Notes under the pieces: generated by a model | The model's input: the letters and a program-made list of their open reading frames with translations, nothing else | Told to the model about the DNA's origin: nothing | The model's database searches: none | DNA from: Actinomycetota bacterium | GTDB lineage: Bacteria > Actinomycetota > Actinomycetes > Streptosporangiales > Streptosporangiaceae | Length of the DNA stretch: 10,766 bases | Assembly: GCA_003140115.1 (NCBI GenBank) | Contig: PLIQ01000326.1 | Span: 1 to 10,766 of the forward strand | Direction: 5' to 3' | Program-made: the position numbers and the translations under genes | Part shown: positions 1 to 5,573 of the stretch, one piece after another | How positions within the stretch are numbered: the first letter of the stretch is position 1 | Layout of the letters: each line of letters begins with the position of its first letter

Positions 1-170
1 TCGAACGCGTTCGCCGCGGCCTGCATGGCGACATCCACGTCCTGGCGGCTGGAGACCGGCGCGTGCGCGTAGACGTCGCCGGTACTGGGGTCGATCACGT
101 CGCTGGTGCGGCCATCGCTGGCGTCGGTGAACTTGCCGTTCACGAAGTTCTGCAGCGTGCGGTCGGTCAT
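1..170 (-). CDS. Aldehyde dehydrogenase, N-terminal fragment (gamma-aminobutyraldehyde dehydrogenase-like), cut by window edge
   Basis: Only the first 56 or so residues are present, beginning MTDRTLQNFVNGKFTDAS and continuing through a V-I-D-P-S-T-G-D-V-Y-A-H-A-P stretch. This is the conserved opening of NAD(P)-dependent aldehyde dehydrogenases, where the (Y/F)(I/V)NG(K/E)(F/W) and NPATGE-type motifs occur in this order. The ATG at 168-170 follows a good Shine-Dalgarno (GGAGGG on the minus strand). The catalytic Cys and Glu lie outside the window, so function rests on the N-terminus and the context. The gene is transcribed away from an Lrp-type regulator and a class-III aminotransferase, the usual arrangement for putrescine or GABA breakdown, in which the aminotransferase makes an aldehyde and this enzyme oxidises it to the acid. 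That substrate assignment is inference. Family membership is fairly secure; the exact aldehyde is not. Confidence 0.82.
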   Translation of the reverse strand, partial: MTDRTLQNFVNGKFTDASDGRTSDVIDPSTGDVYAHAPVSSRQDVDVAMQAAANAF

Positions 171-227
171 CTCGAGCCCTCCATCCGGCGCGACGTCTTC
201 GCCTGCGGCCTTTCACGGTTCTCCGCA

Positions 228-233
228 ATATTA
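228..233 (-). promoter_or_regulatory. Possible -10 element for aldehyde dehydrogenase
   Basis: Read on the minus strand this is TAATAT, close to the TATAAT consensus and matching the actinobacterial TANNNT rule, within a locally AT-rich patch. Transcription would start near 220 and leave an untranslated leader of about 50 bases containing the Shine-Dalgarno. No convincing -35 hexamer lies at the usual distance, so this is tentative. Confidence 0.3.
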
Positions 234-271
234 ATGACGAGCTTCGCAGAGGCGGACTATCTCCACAAGTG

Positions 272-311
272 AATCAGTTGCTATCTTTATATATAGCGAC
301 GAAATCAGTTG
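272..311. repeat. Direct repeat AATCAGTTG x2 around palindrome GCTAT/ATAGC; candidate Lrp operator
   Basis: AATCAGTTG occurs at 272-280 and again, identical, at 303-311. The 31-bp offset is close to three turns of B-DNA, so both copies would face the same side of the helix. Between them, 280-297 reads GCTATCTTTATATATAGC, an imperfect palindrome with perfect 5-bp ends. Phased AT-rich sites of this kind are typical of Lrp/AsnC operators, which are bound by dimers assembling into octamers. Assignment to the adjacent regulator is inference. Confidence 0.5.
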
Positions 312-369
312 GGCTATAGGCGGACATGATGCCGGTGGGACACCGTGTCCGGGAGGAGGGGGCGGCCGC

Positions 370-858
370 ATGGCGCACAGCCCGAGGACGCTCCTGACCC
401 AAGGCCCCGGCGGTCTCGTGCCCGACGATATCTCCAAGCAGATCATCGAGCAGCTGCAGGAAGACGGCAGACGGTCCTACGCCGCGATCGGCAAGGCGAT
501 CGGGCTGTCCGAGGCCGCTGTCCGGCAGCGAGTCCAGCGTCTCCAGGATTCCGGCGTCATACAGATCGTCGCGGTTACCGACCCGCTGACGCTGGGCTTC
601 CACCGTCAGGCCATGATCGCCATCAAGACCGACGGCGACCTGGAAAAGGTGGCCGACCAGCTGGCCGAGATGGACGAGATCGACTACGTGGTCATCTCGG
701 CCGGCTCATTCGACGTGCTGGCCGAGGTCGTCTGCGAGGACGACGACCACCTGCTGGAGATCCTGAGCCGGGTCCGCGCGGTCCCGTTCGTCACCAGCAC
801 AGAAACCTTCGTATACCTAAAACTCCGTAAGCAGACCTACTCCTGGGGAACAAGATGA
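370..858 (+). CDS. Lrp/AsnC-family transcriptional regulator
   Basis: The 162-residue protein has the two-part Lrp layout. An N-terminal winged helix-turn-helix begins DDISKQIIEQLQEDGRRSY near residue 19, and its recognition helix is in the GLSEAAVRQRVQRLQDSGVI stretch (about 45-64). A C-terminal effector-binding/oligomerisation (RAM) domain spans about 80-150, with the typical VISAGSFDVLAEVVCED segment. The ATG is chosen because AGGAGG lies 10 bases upstream. A GTG at 418 (residue 17) would start nearer the usual family N-terminus but lacks a ribosome site. The stop overlaps the next ATG (ATGA, 855-858), so the aminotransferase is probably translationally coupled. Likely role: sensing an amino acid or amine and controlling the flanking catabolic genes and itself. 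The effector cannot be read from the sequence. Several codons near the 3' end are A-rich and unusual for this gene (see findings). Confidence 0.93.
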   Translation: MAHSPRTLLTQGPGGLVPDDISKQIIEQLQEDGRRSYAAIGKAIGLSEAAVRQRVQRLQDSGVIQIVAVTDPLTLGFHRQAMIAIKTDGDLEKVADQLAEMDEIDYVVISAGSFDVLAEVVCEDDDHLLEILSRVRAVPFVTSTETFVYLKLRKQTYSWGTR

Positions 859-2237
859 CCTCCTCCCTCGACGCCATCGCCGCCGAACAGGAAGCCGCCA
901 AGCGCAACTTGTGGCTGCACTTCACCCGGATGTCCACCTACGCCGACCAGGAAGTCCCCGTGATCGTGCGCGGCTCGGGCGCCTACGTCTTCGACCAGCA
1001 CGGGCGGCGTTACCTGGACGGGCTGTCGGGCCTGTTCGTGGTCCAGGTCGGCCACGGCCGACAGGAGATCGCCGAGGCGGGTGCTCGGCAGGCCTCCGAG
1101 CTTGCGTACTTCCCGCTGTGGTCCTACGCCCACCCCAAGGCCATCGAGCTGGCCCAACGGCTGGCCGACCTAGCCCCGGGCGACCTGAACCGGGTGTTCT
1201 TCACCACCAGCGGCTCCGAAGCCGTCGAGTCGGCGTGGAAACTCGCCAAGCAGTACTTCAAGCTCATCGGTCAGCCCGAACGGTACAAGGTGATCAGCCG
1301 TGAGATCGCCTACCACGGGACCTCCATGGGCGCGTTGGCCATTACCGGCGTGCCCGACATCAAGTACCCGTTCGAGCCGCTGCCACCGGGCGGCGTCCGG
1401 GTCCCGAACACCAACTTCTACCGGGCACCCGCGTTCGTGAACGAGGACCTGGAGGCGTTCGGCATCTGGGCCGCGGACGAGATCGAACGGGCCATCCTCC
1501 GTGAGGGACCCAAGTCGGTCGCGGCGGTCTACGTAGAGCCCGTGCAGAACTCCGGCGGCTGCTTCCCGCCGCCTCCCGGTTACTTCCAGCGGGTCCGGGA
1601 GATCTGCGACCGGTACGGCGTGCTGCTGGTCTCCGACGAGGTGATCTGCGCGTTCGGCCGGCTCGGCTACTACTTCGGCGCCCAGCGCTACGGGTACCAG
1701 CCGGACATCATCACGTTCGCCAAGGGGGTCACGTCCGGCTACGCGCCGCTGGGCGGGATGCTGGTCAGCGATGCGCTGATGGAGCCGTTCACCTCGGGCA
1801 CGGCCACGTTCCTGCACGGCATCACGTTCGCCGGCCACCCCGTGTCCACCGCAGTGGCGCTGGCCAACCTGGACATCTTCGAGAAGGAAGACCTGCTGGG
1901 GAACGTCCAGACGAACGAATCACGGTTCCGCGCCACCTTGGACAAGCTCACTGACCTGCCGATCGTCGGCGAGGTCCGCGGGGCCGGCTACTTCTACGGC
2001 ATCGAGCTGGTCAAGGACAAGGTCACCCGGGAGACGTTCAACGACGAGGAGTCCGAACGGCTGCTGCGCGGGTTCTTGTCCCACGCGCTGTTCGACGCCG
2101 GGCTGGTGTGCCGCGCCGACGACCGTGGCGACCCGGTCATCCAGCTGGCCCCGCCGCTCATCTGCGGCCAGGAGCACTTCGACGAGATGGAGGGAATCCT
2201 GCGCGCGGTGCTCACCGAGGCCTGGGCGCGTCTGTAG
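855..2237 (+). CDS. Class-III (omega) aminotransferase, PLP-dependent
   Basis: The 460-residue protein has normal length and all the hallmarks of class-III aminotransferases. These are the phosphate-binding TTSGSEAVESA segment (117-127), Y153-H154-G155 for stacking on the cofactor ring, the V-S-D-E-V-I-C-A-F-G-R motif with D261 facing the pyridine nitrogen, and the Schiff-base lysine K290 in TFAKGVTSGYAPLGG. The soluble enzyme would move an amino group from an omega-amine such as putrescine, GABA or beta-alanine to pyruvate or 2-oxoglutarate. Its closest relatives by appearance are the SpuC/omega-amino-acid:pyruvate group, often annotated only as 'aspartate aminotransferase family'. The start codon sits inside the regulator's stop (ATGA overlap) behind a weak GGGGAA ribosome site, which argues for coupling. 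Pairing with a divergent aldehyde dehydrogenase supports polyamine/GABA-type catabolism. Family is certain, substrate inferred. Confidence 0.93.
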   Translation: MTSSLDAIAAEQEAAKRNLWLHFTRMSTYADQEVPVIVRGSGAYVFDQHGRRYLDGLSGLFVVQVGHGRQEIAEAGARQASELAYFPLWSYAHPKAIELAQRLADLAPGDLNRVFFTTSGSEAVESAWKLAKQYFKLIGQPERYKVISREIAYHGTSMGALAITGVPDIKYPFEPLPPGGVRVPNTNFYRAPAFVNEDLEAFGIWAADEIERAILREGPKSVAAVYVEPVQNSGGCFPPPPGYFQRVREICDRYGVLLVSDEVICAFGRLGYYFGAQRYGYQPDIITFAKGVTSGYAPLGGMLVSDALMEPFTSGTATFLHGITFAGHPVSTAVALANLDIFEKEDLLGNVQTNESRFRATLDKLTDLPIVGEVRGAGYFYGIELVKDKVTRETFNDEESERLLRGFLSHALFDAGLVCRADDRGDPVIQLAPPLICGQEHFDEMEGILRAVLTEAWARL

Positions 2238-2337
2238 GCCGACGGTCGTCCCTCGGGTCACATTGTTCACCGGAATGTGTTGCCCTGTCATTCCGCGTCG
2301 CCATCTGGCGTTTACTCACCTGCTTTACCTTTCCGTT
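2238..2337. promoter_or_regulatory. Upstream region of the Tat phosphatase gene, with PhoP-box-like GTTCACC and inverted repeat
   Basis: This 100-bp gap contains GGTCACATT (2256-2264) followed directly by GTTCACCGG (2265-2273), two units sharing a G-(G/T)-T-C-A-C core. GTTCACC is the conserved core of the 11-bp direct-repeat units bound by PhoP in Streptomyces. Here the TCA cores are 9 bp apart rather than 11, so the match is imperfect. The same bases form an inverted repeat, CACATT (2259-2264) and AATGTG (2274-2279) with a 9-base loop, which could be an operator or a weak hairpin behind the aminotransferase gene. Phosphate control would suit the phosphatase downstream but is inference. Confidence 0.35.
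2326..2331 (+). promoter_or_regulatory. Candidate -10 element of a leaderless promoter for the Tat phosphatase
   Basis: TACCTT fits TANNNT and ends exactly 6 bases before the ATG at 2338, so transcription would begin at or next to the start codon. No Shine-Dalgarno precedes this ATG, which agrees with a leaderless transcript. No recognisable -35 hexamer is seen. Confidence 0.4.
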
Positions 2338-4038
2338 ATGCCGGCCAACCCAGGTGACGCACGACCATCGCGGTCCCCCGTGTCACGGCGCCAGGTGCTC
2401 GCCGTAGGCGGAACGGGGCTGCTCGCCGCTACCGCGAGCGCCACCAGGGCCGCGGCGCGGATCCGCAAGGCCCGTGCGGCGGGCGGCGACGGTACTCCTG
2501 AGCAGATCCATCTCACCTGGGGTGAGAATCCCGCCACCAGCGTCGTGGTCTCCTGGGCCTCACCCGAGCCGGCGACCCGGCCCCGGGTGCGGATCGGGCA
2601 GCGGGTCATCCCGGGCCAGCCCCGCCACTACAGCGACGGGATCAACGGCGAGACGGTGTGGACGTACCACTCGCGGGTCGACGGGCTGCGGCCCGGTGCC
2701 ACCTACGCGTACGTGGTGACCGCCGACAACGACAGCAACGCCGCGGATCCGTTCACCGCCACCTTCCGTACCGCCCCGCACGGCCGGACGGCGTTCCGCT
2801 TCACGAGCTTCGGCGACCTGGCCACGCCGAACACCGCCTGGGTGCTCTCCTACGGCCAGAGCGCCTACGCGGTCGACGCCGTCGAGTCCTTCCAGCCGCT
2901 GTTCCACCTGCTGAACGGCGACCTGTGCTACGCGGACCTGAACCCCGCCGTCCAGCCCGAGGTGTGGCGCGACTTCGGCAACAACAACCAGACTTCGGCG
3001 GCCAACCGGCCCTGGATGCCGTGCCTGGGCAACCACGAGGTGGAGTTCGGCAACGGCGCGCAGGGATTCACCTCGTACCTGACCCGCTACACGCTGCCGG
3101 ACAACCAGATGCCCGGCTTCGACGGCCGCTGGTACAGCTTCCGGGTCGGGTCGGTCCTGTTCGTCTCCCTCGACGCCGACGACGTGGTGTATCAGGACGC
3201 GGGCGCGTTCGTGGCCGGCCCCGCGGCGCTGACCCCGGCGGCCAGTACGGGCAACCCGGCGATCGAGCCCGGCACGTCGTTCTACGTCAAGGGTTACTCG
3301 GGCGGTGCGCAGACGGCGTGGCTGGAACGGACGCTGGCGGCCGCCCGCCGGGATGACTCGATCGACTGGATCATCGTGCAGATGCACCAGTGCGCCTGCT
3401 CCTCCTCGGCCACCGGCAACGGCTCCGACCTCGGCATCCGCCAGCAATGGCTGCCGCTGTTCGACCAGTACCAGGTGGACTTGGTGCTCAACGGGCATGA
3501 CCACGACTACGAGCGGTCCTTCCCGGTCCGCGGCGCCGATGCCGACGCCGGCCATGAGGTGGCCAGCGGCGCGGTGGTCAATACCTTGCGGCCGCACCCG
3601 GTCACGACCACCGACAACGGGGTGTTCGACACCAGCCAGGGCACCGTGCACCTGATCCTGGGCTGCGGCGGCACCGACGCCAACCTGGACGACTACGGGG
3701 TGGATCCGGCCGTTGGGGAGCGCCAGGCCAAGGTGTTTACGCACGCCAACCGCCCGGCGCTGACCTCCACGGGGGACGTTTACGACCGGGCGGTGGCCGA
3801 CGCGGTCGAGGACGCGATCTGGTCGGCCAAGCGCGACACCTCGACCGGCTACGGAATCGCGGTGTTCGACGTCAACCCGGACCCCGAGGACTTCGGCGGC
3901 CACACCAGCATCACCGTCACCCACTACCACGCGGTGGGCGTGGACCCGGTCAACCCGACGACCGGCGCCAAGGGCGTGCCGACCCCCGACTACACCGAGT
4001 TCGAGACCTTCACCTTGGTCCGGCCGCGCTCTGCTTAG
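2338..4038 (+). CDS. Tat-exported purple acid phosphatase-type metallophosphoesterase
   Basis: The 566-residue protein opens with a twin-arginine signal: SRRQVLAVGG at 16-25, a hydrophobic stretch to about 36, then an Ala-rich cleavage region. An Fn3-like purple acid phosphatase N-terminal domain follows (about 55-147, TPEQIHLTWGENPATSVVVS). The calcineurin-like metallophosphoesterase domain then shows all five metal-binding blocks: GDLA (D160), GDLCYAD (D195, Y198), GNHE (N232, H233), VQMHQ (H350) and GHDHDYER (H387, H389). Tyr198 is the ligand typical of true purple acid phosphatases. Block I has Ala where GDxG is usual. The predicted role is hydrolysis of phosphomonoesters or diesters outside the membrane for phosphate supply. 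ATG 2338 is preferred because it precedes the Tat motif and sits at leaderless spacing from TACCTT. The frame stays open further upstream, but that part overlaps the aminotransferase and is shadow. GTG 2380 is an alternative start. The gene ends in a tandem repeat shared with the convergent gene. Confidence 0.9.
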   Translation: MPANPGDARPSRSPVSRRQVLAVGGTGLLAATASATRAAARIRKARAAGGDGTPEQIHLTWGENPATSVVVSWASPEPATRPRVRIGQRVIPGQPRHYSDGINGETVWTYHSRVDGLRPGATYAYVVTADNDSNAADPFTATFRTAPHGRTAFRFTSFGDLATPNTAWVLSYGQSAYAVDAVESFQPLFHLLNGDLCYADLNPAVQPEVWRDFGNNNQTSAANRPWMPCLGNHEVEFGNGAQGFTSYLTRYTLPDNQMPGFDGRWYSFRVGSVLFVSLDADDVVYQDAGAFVAGPAALTPAASTGNPAIEPGTSFYVKGYSGGAQTAWLERTLAAARRDDSIDWIIVQMHQCACSSSATGNGSDLGIRQQWLPLFDQYQVDLVLNGHDHDYERSFPVRGADADAGHEVASGAVVNTLRPHPVTTTDNGVFDTSQGTVHLILGCGGTDANLDDYGVDPAVGERQAKVFTHANRPALTSTGDVYDRAVADAVEDAIWSAKRDTSTGYGIAVFDVNPDPEDFGGHTSITVTHYHAVGVDPVNPTTGAKGVPTPDYTEFETFTLVRPRSA

Positions 4039-4075
4039 GGCACGGGGCTTAGGGCACGGGTCTTAGGGCACGGGC
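4034..4075. repeat. 14-bp tandem repeat x3 carrying stops in six frames
   Basis: Three head-to-tail copies of CTTAGGGCACGGGN occupy 4034-4047, 4048-4061 and 4062-4075; only the last base differs (G, T, C). Each copy contains TTAG, giving TAG on the plus strand (4036, 4050, 4064) and TAA on the minus strand (TTA at 4035, 4049, 4063). Because 14 is not a multiple of 3, the three copies cover all three frames on each strand. The first TAG ends the plus-strand phosphatase; the third TTA ends the minus-strand phosphoesterase. No other copies were seen in the window. Confidence 0.9.
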
Positions 4076-5526
4076 GGGCGCTGCGGGCTAGTCTCCTGCG
4101 ACGGCATCGAGTTGGCGGTGGGCAGCGGATAGTCGATGCCCTGGTCCAGCGTGCCGGCCAGCGAGTTGAGCACCGCCTGCTCGGCGAGGCTGGTCGGGCC
4201 GAGCGAGGTCGGGGGCAGCGCGGGGAGGCTGGGGTCCGGCGGCTTGGACAGCGCGAGCGCCGCGGTCATGTCGCCGGTCACGCTGCGCCGCCAGGGCGAC
4301 AGGTTGGGCACCTCGACACCGAACCTGGTCTCGATGAAGCGCAGCAGCGAGGTGTGGTCGAACAACTGCGAGCACACGTAGCCGCCCCGGCTGAACGGCG
4401 AGATGACCAGGGCGGGGACACGGAAGCCGAAGCCGACCGGACCGTTGATCCCGCCCGCGGCGGCGGGCAGGTTCCCGGTGAGCCACTCCCCCTCGGTCCC
4501 GGGCGGCGGGGTCAGCGGCGGCACGTGGTCGAAGAACCCGCCGTTCTCGTCGTGCGTCACGAACAGTACGGTCTGCGCCCACACCGCCGGGTCGGACACC
4601 AGGGTGGACAGCACGCTGTGGATCAGGTCCTCGCCGTACCCGGGCGGCGCGGCCGGGTGCTCGCACTGCGCCAGCGGCGGCATGATCCACGACACCGCGG
4701 GCAGCTTGTTCCCCCGCACGTCCGCGGCGAAATCGTCCGGGTAGCTCGGGGTCAGGCCGCGGCCGACCAGTTCGGCGCCGGTAACCGAGAACGGGTCGGT
4801 GAAGGCCTTGAAGTAGGGCAGCGGGCTCAGCGCGAGCTCGCTGAGCCGGTCGTTGTAGACCTTCCAGCTCACCCCGGCGGCCTGCAGCCGTTCCGGCATC
4901 GTCTCCCAGCTCAGCTTGCCGTACTTCGCGATCCGGTCGCCGAAGGTCTCGACCACCGGGCCGCCGGCCGCCCCGGCCGGGTCGATGGTGGCCGACACGC
5001 CCATCAGCCGGTTCGAGTCGGTCGGGCCGAGCACCGAGCTGAAGTAGGCGTCGCAGACGGTGAACGCGTCCGCGAGCGCGTAGTAGAAGGGCAGGTCGGC
5101 GCGGGTGTAGTAGCCCATGGTGACCGGCCCGTGCGCGGCGCCGTCGACGCTGACATGGGTGGCCACGAACTTGTCCAGCGCGCCGCCGTTCCAGCTGTCG
5201 TGCTGGGTCGGCCAGGTGTGCGAGATGTCGTTGGTGGTCTGGCCGTCCCGCAGCGGCGGGTCGCTGGACAACCGGAACGGCTCCAGGTAGCCGGCCAGGC
5301 TGGGGCCCCTCCCGGGCTGGTATCCGGACTGGCCAAACACCCCGCGGAGGGCATCGGGGTCGGAGAAGCCGCGCACGCCGGACAGCGTGCCGAAGTAGTG
5401 GTCGAAGGACCGGTTCTCCTGCATCAAGATCACCACGTGCTGGATGTCGCTCAGGCTCGCGGGCCCCGCCGGCGCAGCGGCCGCCTGGTCGATCAGCCGG
5501 GATTGCGCGTCGGTCAACTCGGCCAC
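4063..5526 (-). CDS. Phosphoesterase / phospholipase C-acid phosphatase family protein, no signal peptide
   Basis: The 487-residue protein belongs to the bacterial phosphoesterase family that includes phospholipases C and Francisella acid phosphatase AcpA. Visible blocks are HVVILMQENRSFDHYFG (30-46, metal ligands E37/N38), the NDISHTWPTQHDSW segment (99-112), LGPTDSNR (166-173, with T169 as candidate nucleophile), HPAAPPGYGED (290-300), THDENGGFFDHVPP (324-337, metal-binding D326/E327 and D333/H334) and SPFSRGGYVCSQLFDHTS (376-393). It should cleave phosphoester bonds of phospholipids or phosphomonoesters; the substrate is not determinable here. Unlike most relatives it begins MAELTDAQSRLIDQ with no Tat or Sec signal, and an in-frame TAG lies two codons upstream. 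The start is GTG (5524-5526) behind a strong GGAGGT. It is divergent from the flavoenzyme gene and convergent with the other phosphatase; its last codons run in the 14-bp repeat. Confidence 0.9.
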   Translation of the reverse strand: MAELTDAQSRLIDQAAAAPAGPASLSDIQHVVILMQENRSFDHYFGTLSGVRGFSDPDALRGVFGQSGYQPGRGPSLAGYLEPFRLSSDPPLRDGQTTNDISHTWPTQHDSWNGGALDKFVATHVSVDGAAHGPVTMGYYTRADLPFYYALADAFTVCDAYFSSVLGPTDSNRLMGVSATIDPAGAAGGPVVETFGDRIAKYGKLSWETMPERLQAAGVSWKVYNDRLSELALSPLPYFKAFTDPFSVTGAELVGRGLTPSYPDDFAADVRGNKLPAVSWIMPPLAQCEHPAAPPGYGEDLIHSVLSTLVSDPAVWAQTVLFVTHDENGGFFDHVPPLTPPPGTEGEWLTGNLPAAAGGINGPVGFGFRVPALVISPFSRGGYVCSQLFDHTSLLRFIETRFGVEVPNLSPWRRSVTGDMTAALALSKPPDPSLPALPPTSLGPTSLAEQAVLNSLAGTLDQGIDYPLPTANSMPSQETSPQRPPVP

Positions 5527-5531
5527 TGGCT

Positions 5532-5537
5532 ACCTCC
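5532..5537 (-). promoter_or_regulatory. Ribosome binding site fixing the GTG start of the phosphoesterase
   Basis: On the minus strand this reads GGAGGT, 5 bases before the GTG start. It matters because the first T-A-G of the in-frame stop at 5530-5532 overlaps its end, so translation cannot start further upstream and no signal peptide can be added. Confidence 0.75.
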
Positions 5538-5561
5538 GCTCGGATCGTTCCGGGCAAAGGA

Positions 5562-5567
5562 TACGGT
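5562..5567 (+). promoter_or_regulatory. Candidate -10 element of a leaderless promoter for the D-amino-acid oxidase gene
   Basis: TACGGT fits TANNNT and ends 6 bases before ATG 5574, the same spacing as at the Tat phosphatase. There is no properly spaced Shine-Dalgarno (only GGGGA abutting the ATG). The promoter must lie in the 47-bp gap and into the 5' end of the divergent phosphoesterase. No clear -35 hexamer is seen. Confidence 0.4.
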
Positions 5568-5573
5568 CGGGGA

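Larger units (their letters stand above)
171..369. promoter_or_regulatory. Divergent control region between aldehyde dehydrogenase and Lrp regulator
   Basis: This gap separates two divergent genes. Its middle (about 225-320) is clearly AT-richer than the surrounding DNA, as expected for promoters. It holds a possible minus-strand -10 element, direct repeats of AATCAGTTG, and an imperfect palindrome GCTAT...ATAGC, described separately. CTATCT also occurs twice (257-262 and 281-286), and AGGCGGAC twice (250-257 and 318-325). Lrp/AsnC proteins usually bind several phased AT-rich sites beside their own gene, so autoregulation and control of the dehydrogenase are plausible. The Shine-Dalgarno for the regulator, AGGAGG at 354-359, ends 10 bases before its ATG. 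Confidence 0.6.

Noticed and set aside
2125..2337. Upstream extension of the Tat phosphatase frame into the aminotransferase gene
   Set aside because: It would bury the twin-arginine signal about 87 residues inside the protein and overlaps coding sequence of another gene by more than 100 bp; ATG 2338 puts the signal at the N-terminus.
2560..3930. Long open frame on the minus strand opposite the Tat phosphatase
   Set aside because: Low-complexity Val/Gly/Arg/His composition and a complete phosphatase with all metal motifs on the other strand; shadow frame.
4036..4069. TTAGGG units resembling telomere or subtelomere repeats
   Set aside because: The repeat unit is 14 bp, only three copies exist, and it lies between two bacterial genes; the TTAGGG match is coincidental.
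4034..4075. Tandem repeat as a CRISPR array or attachment site
   Set aside because: The units are contiguous with no spacers, far too short for CRISPR repeats, and no integrase, cas or tRNA gene is present.
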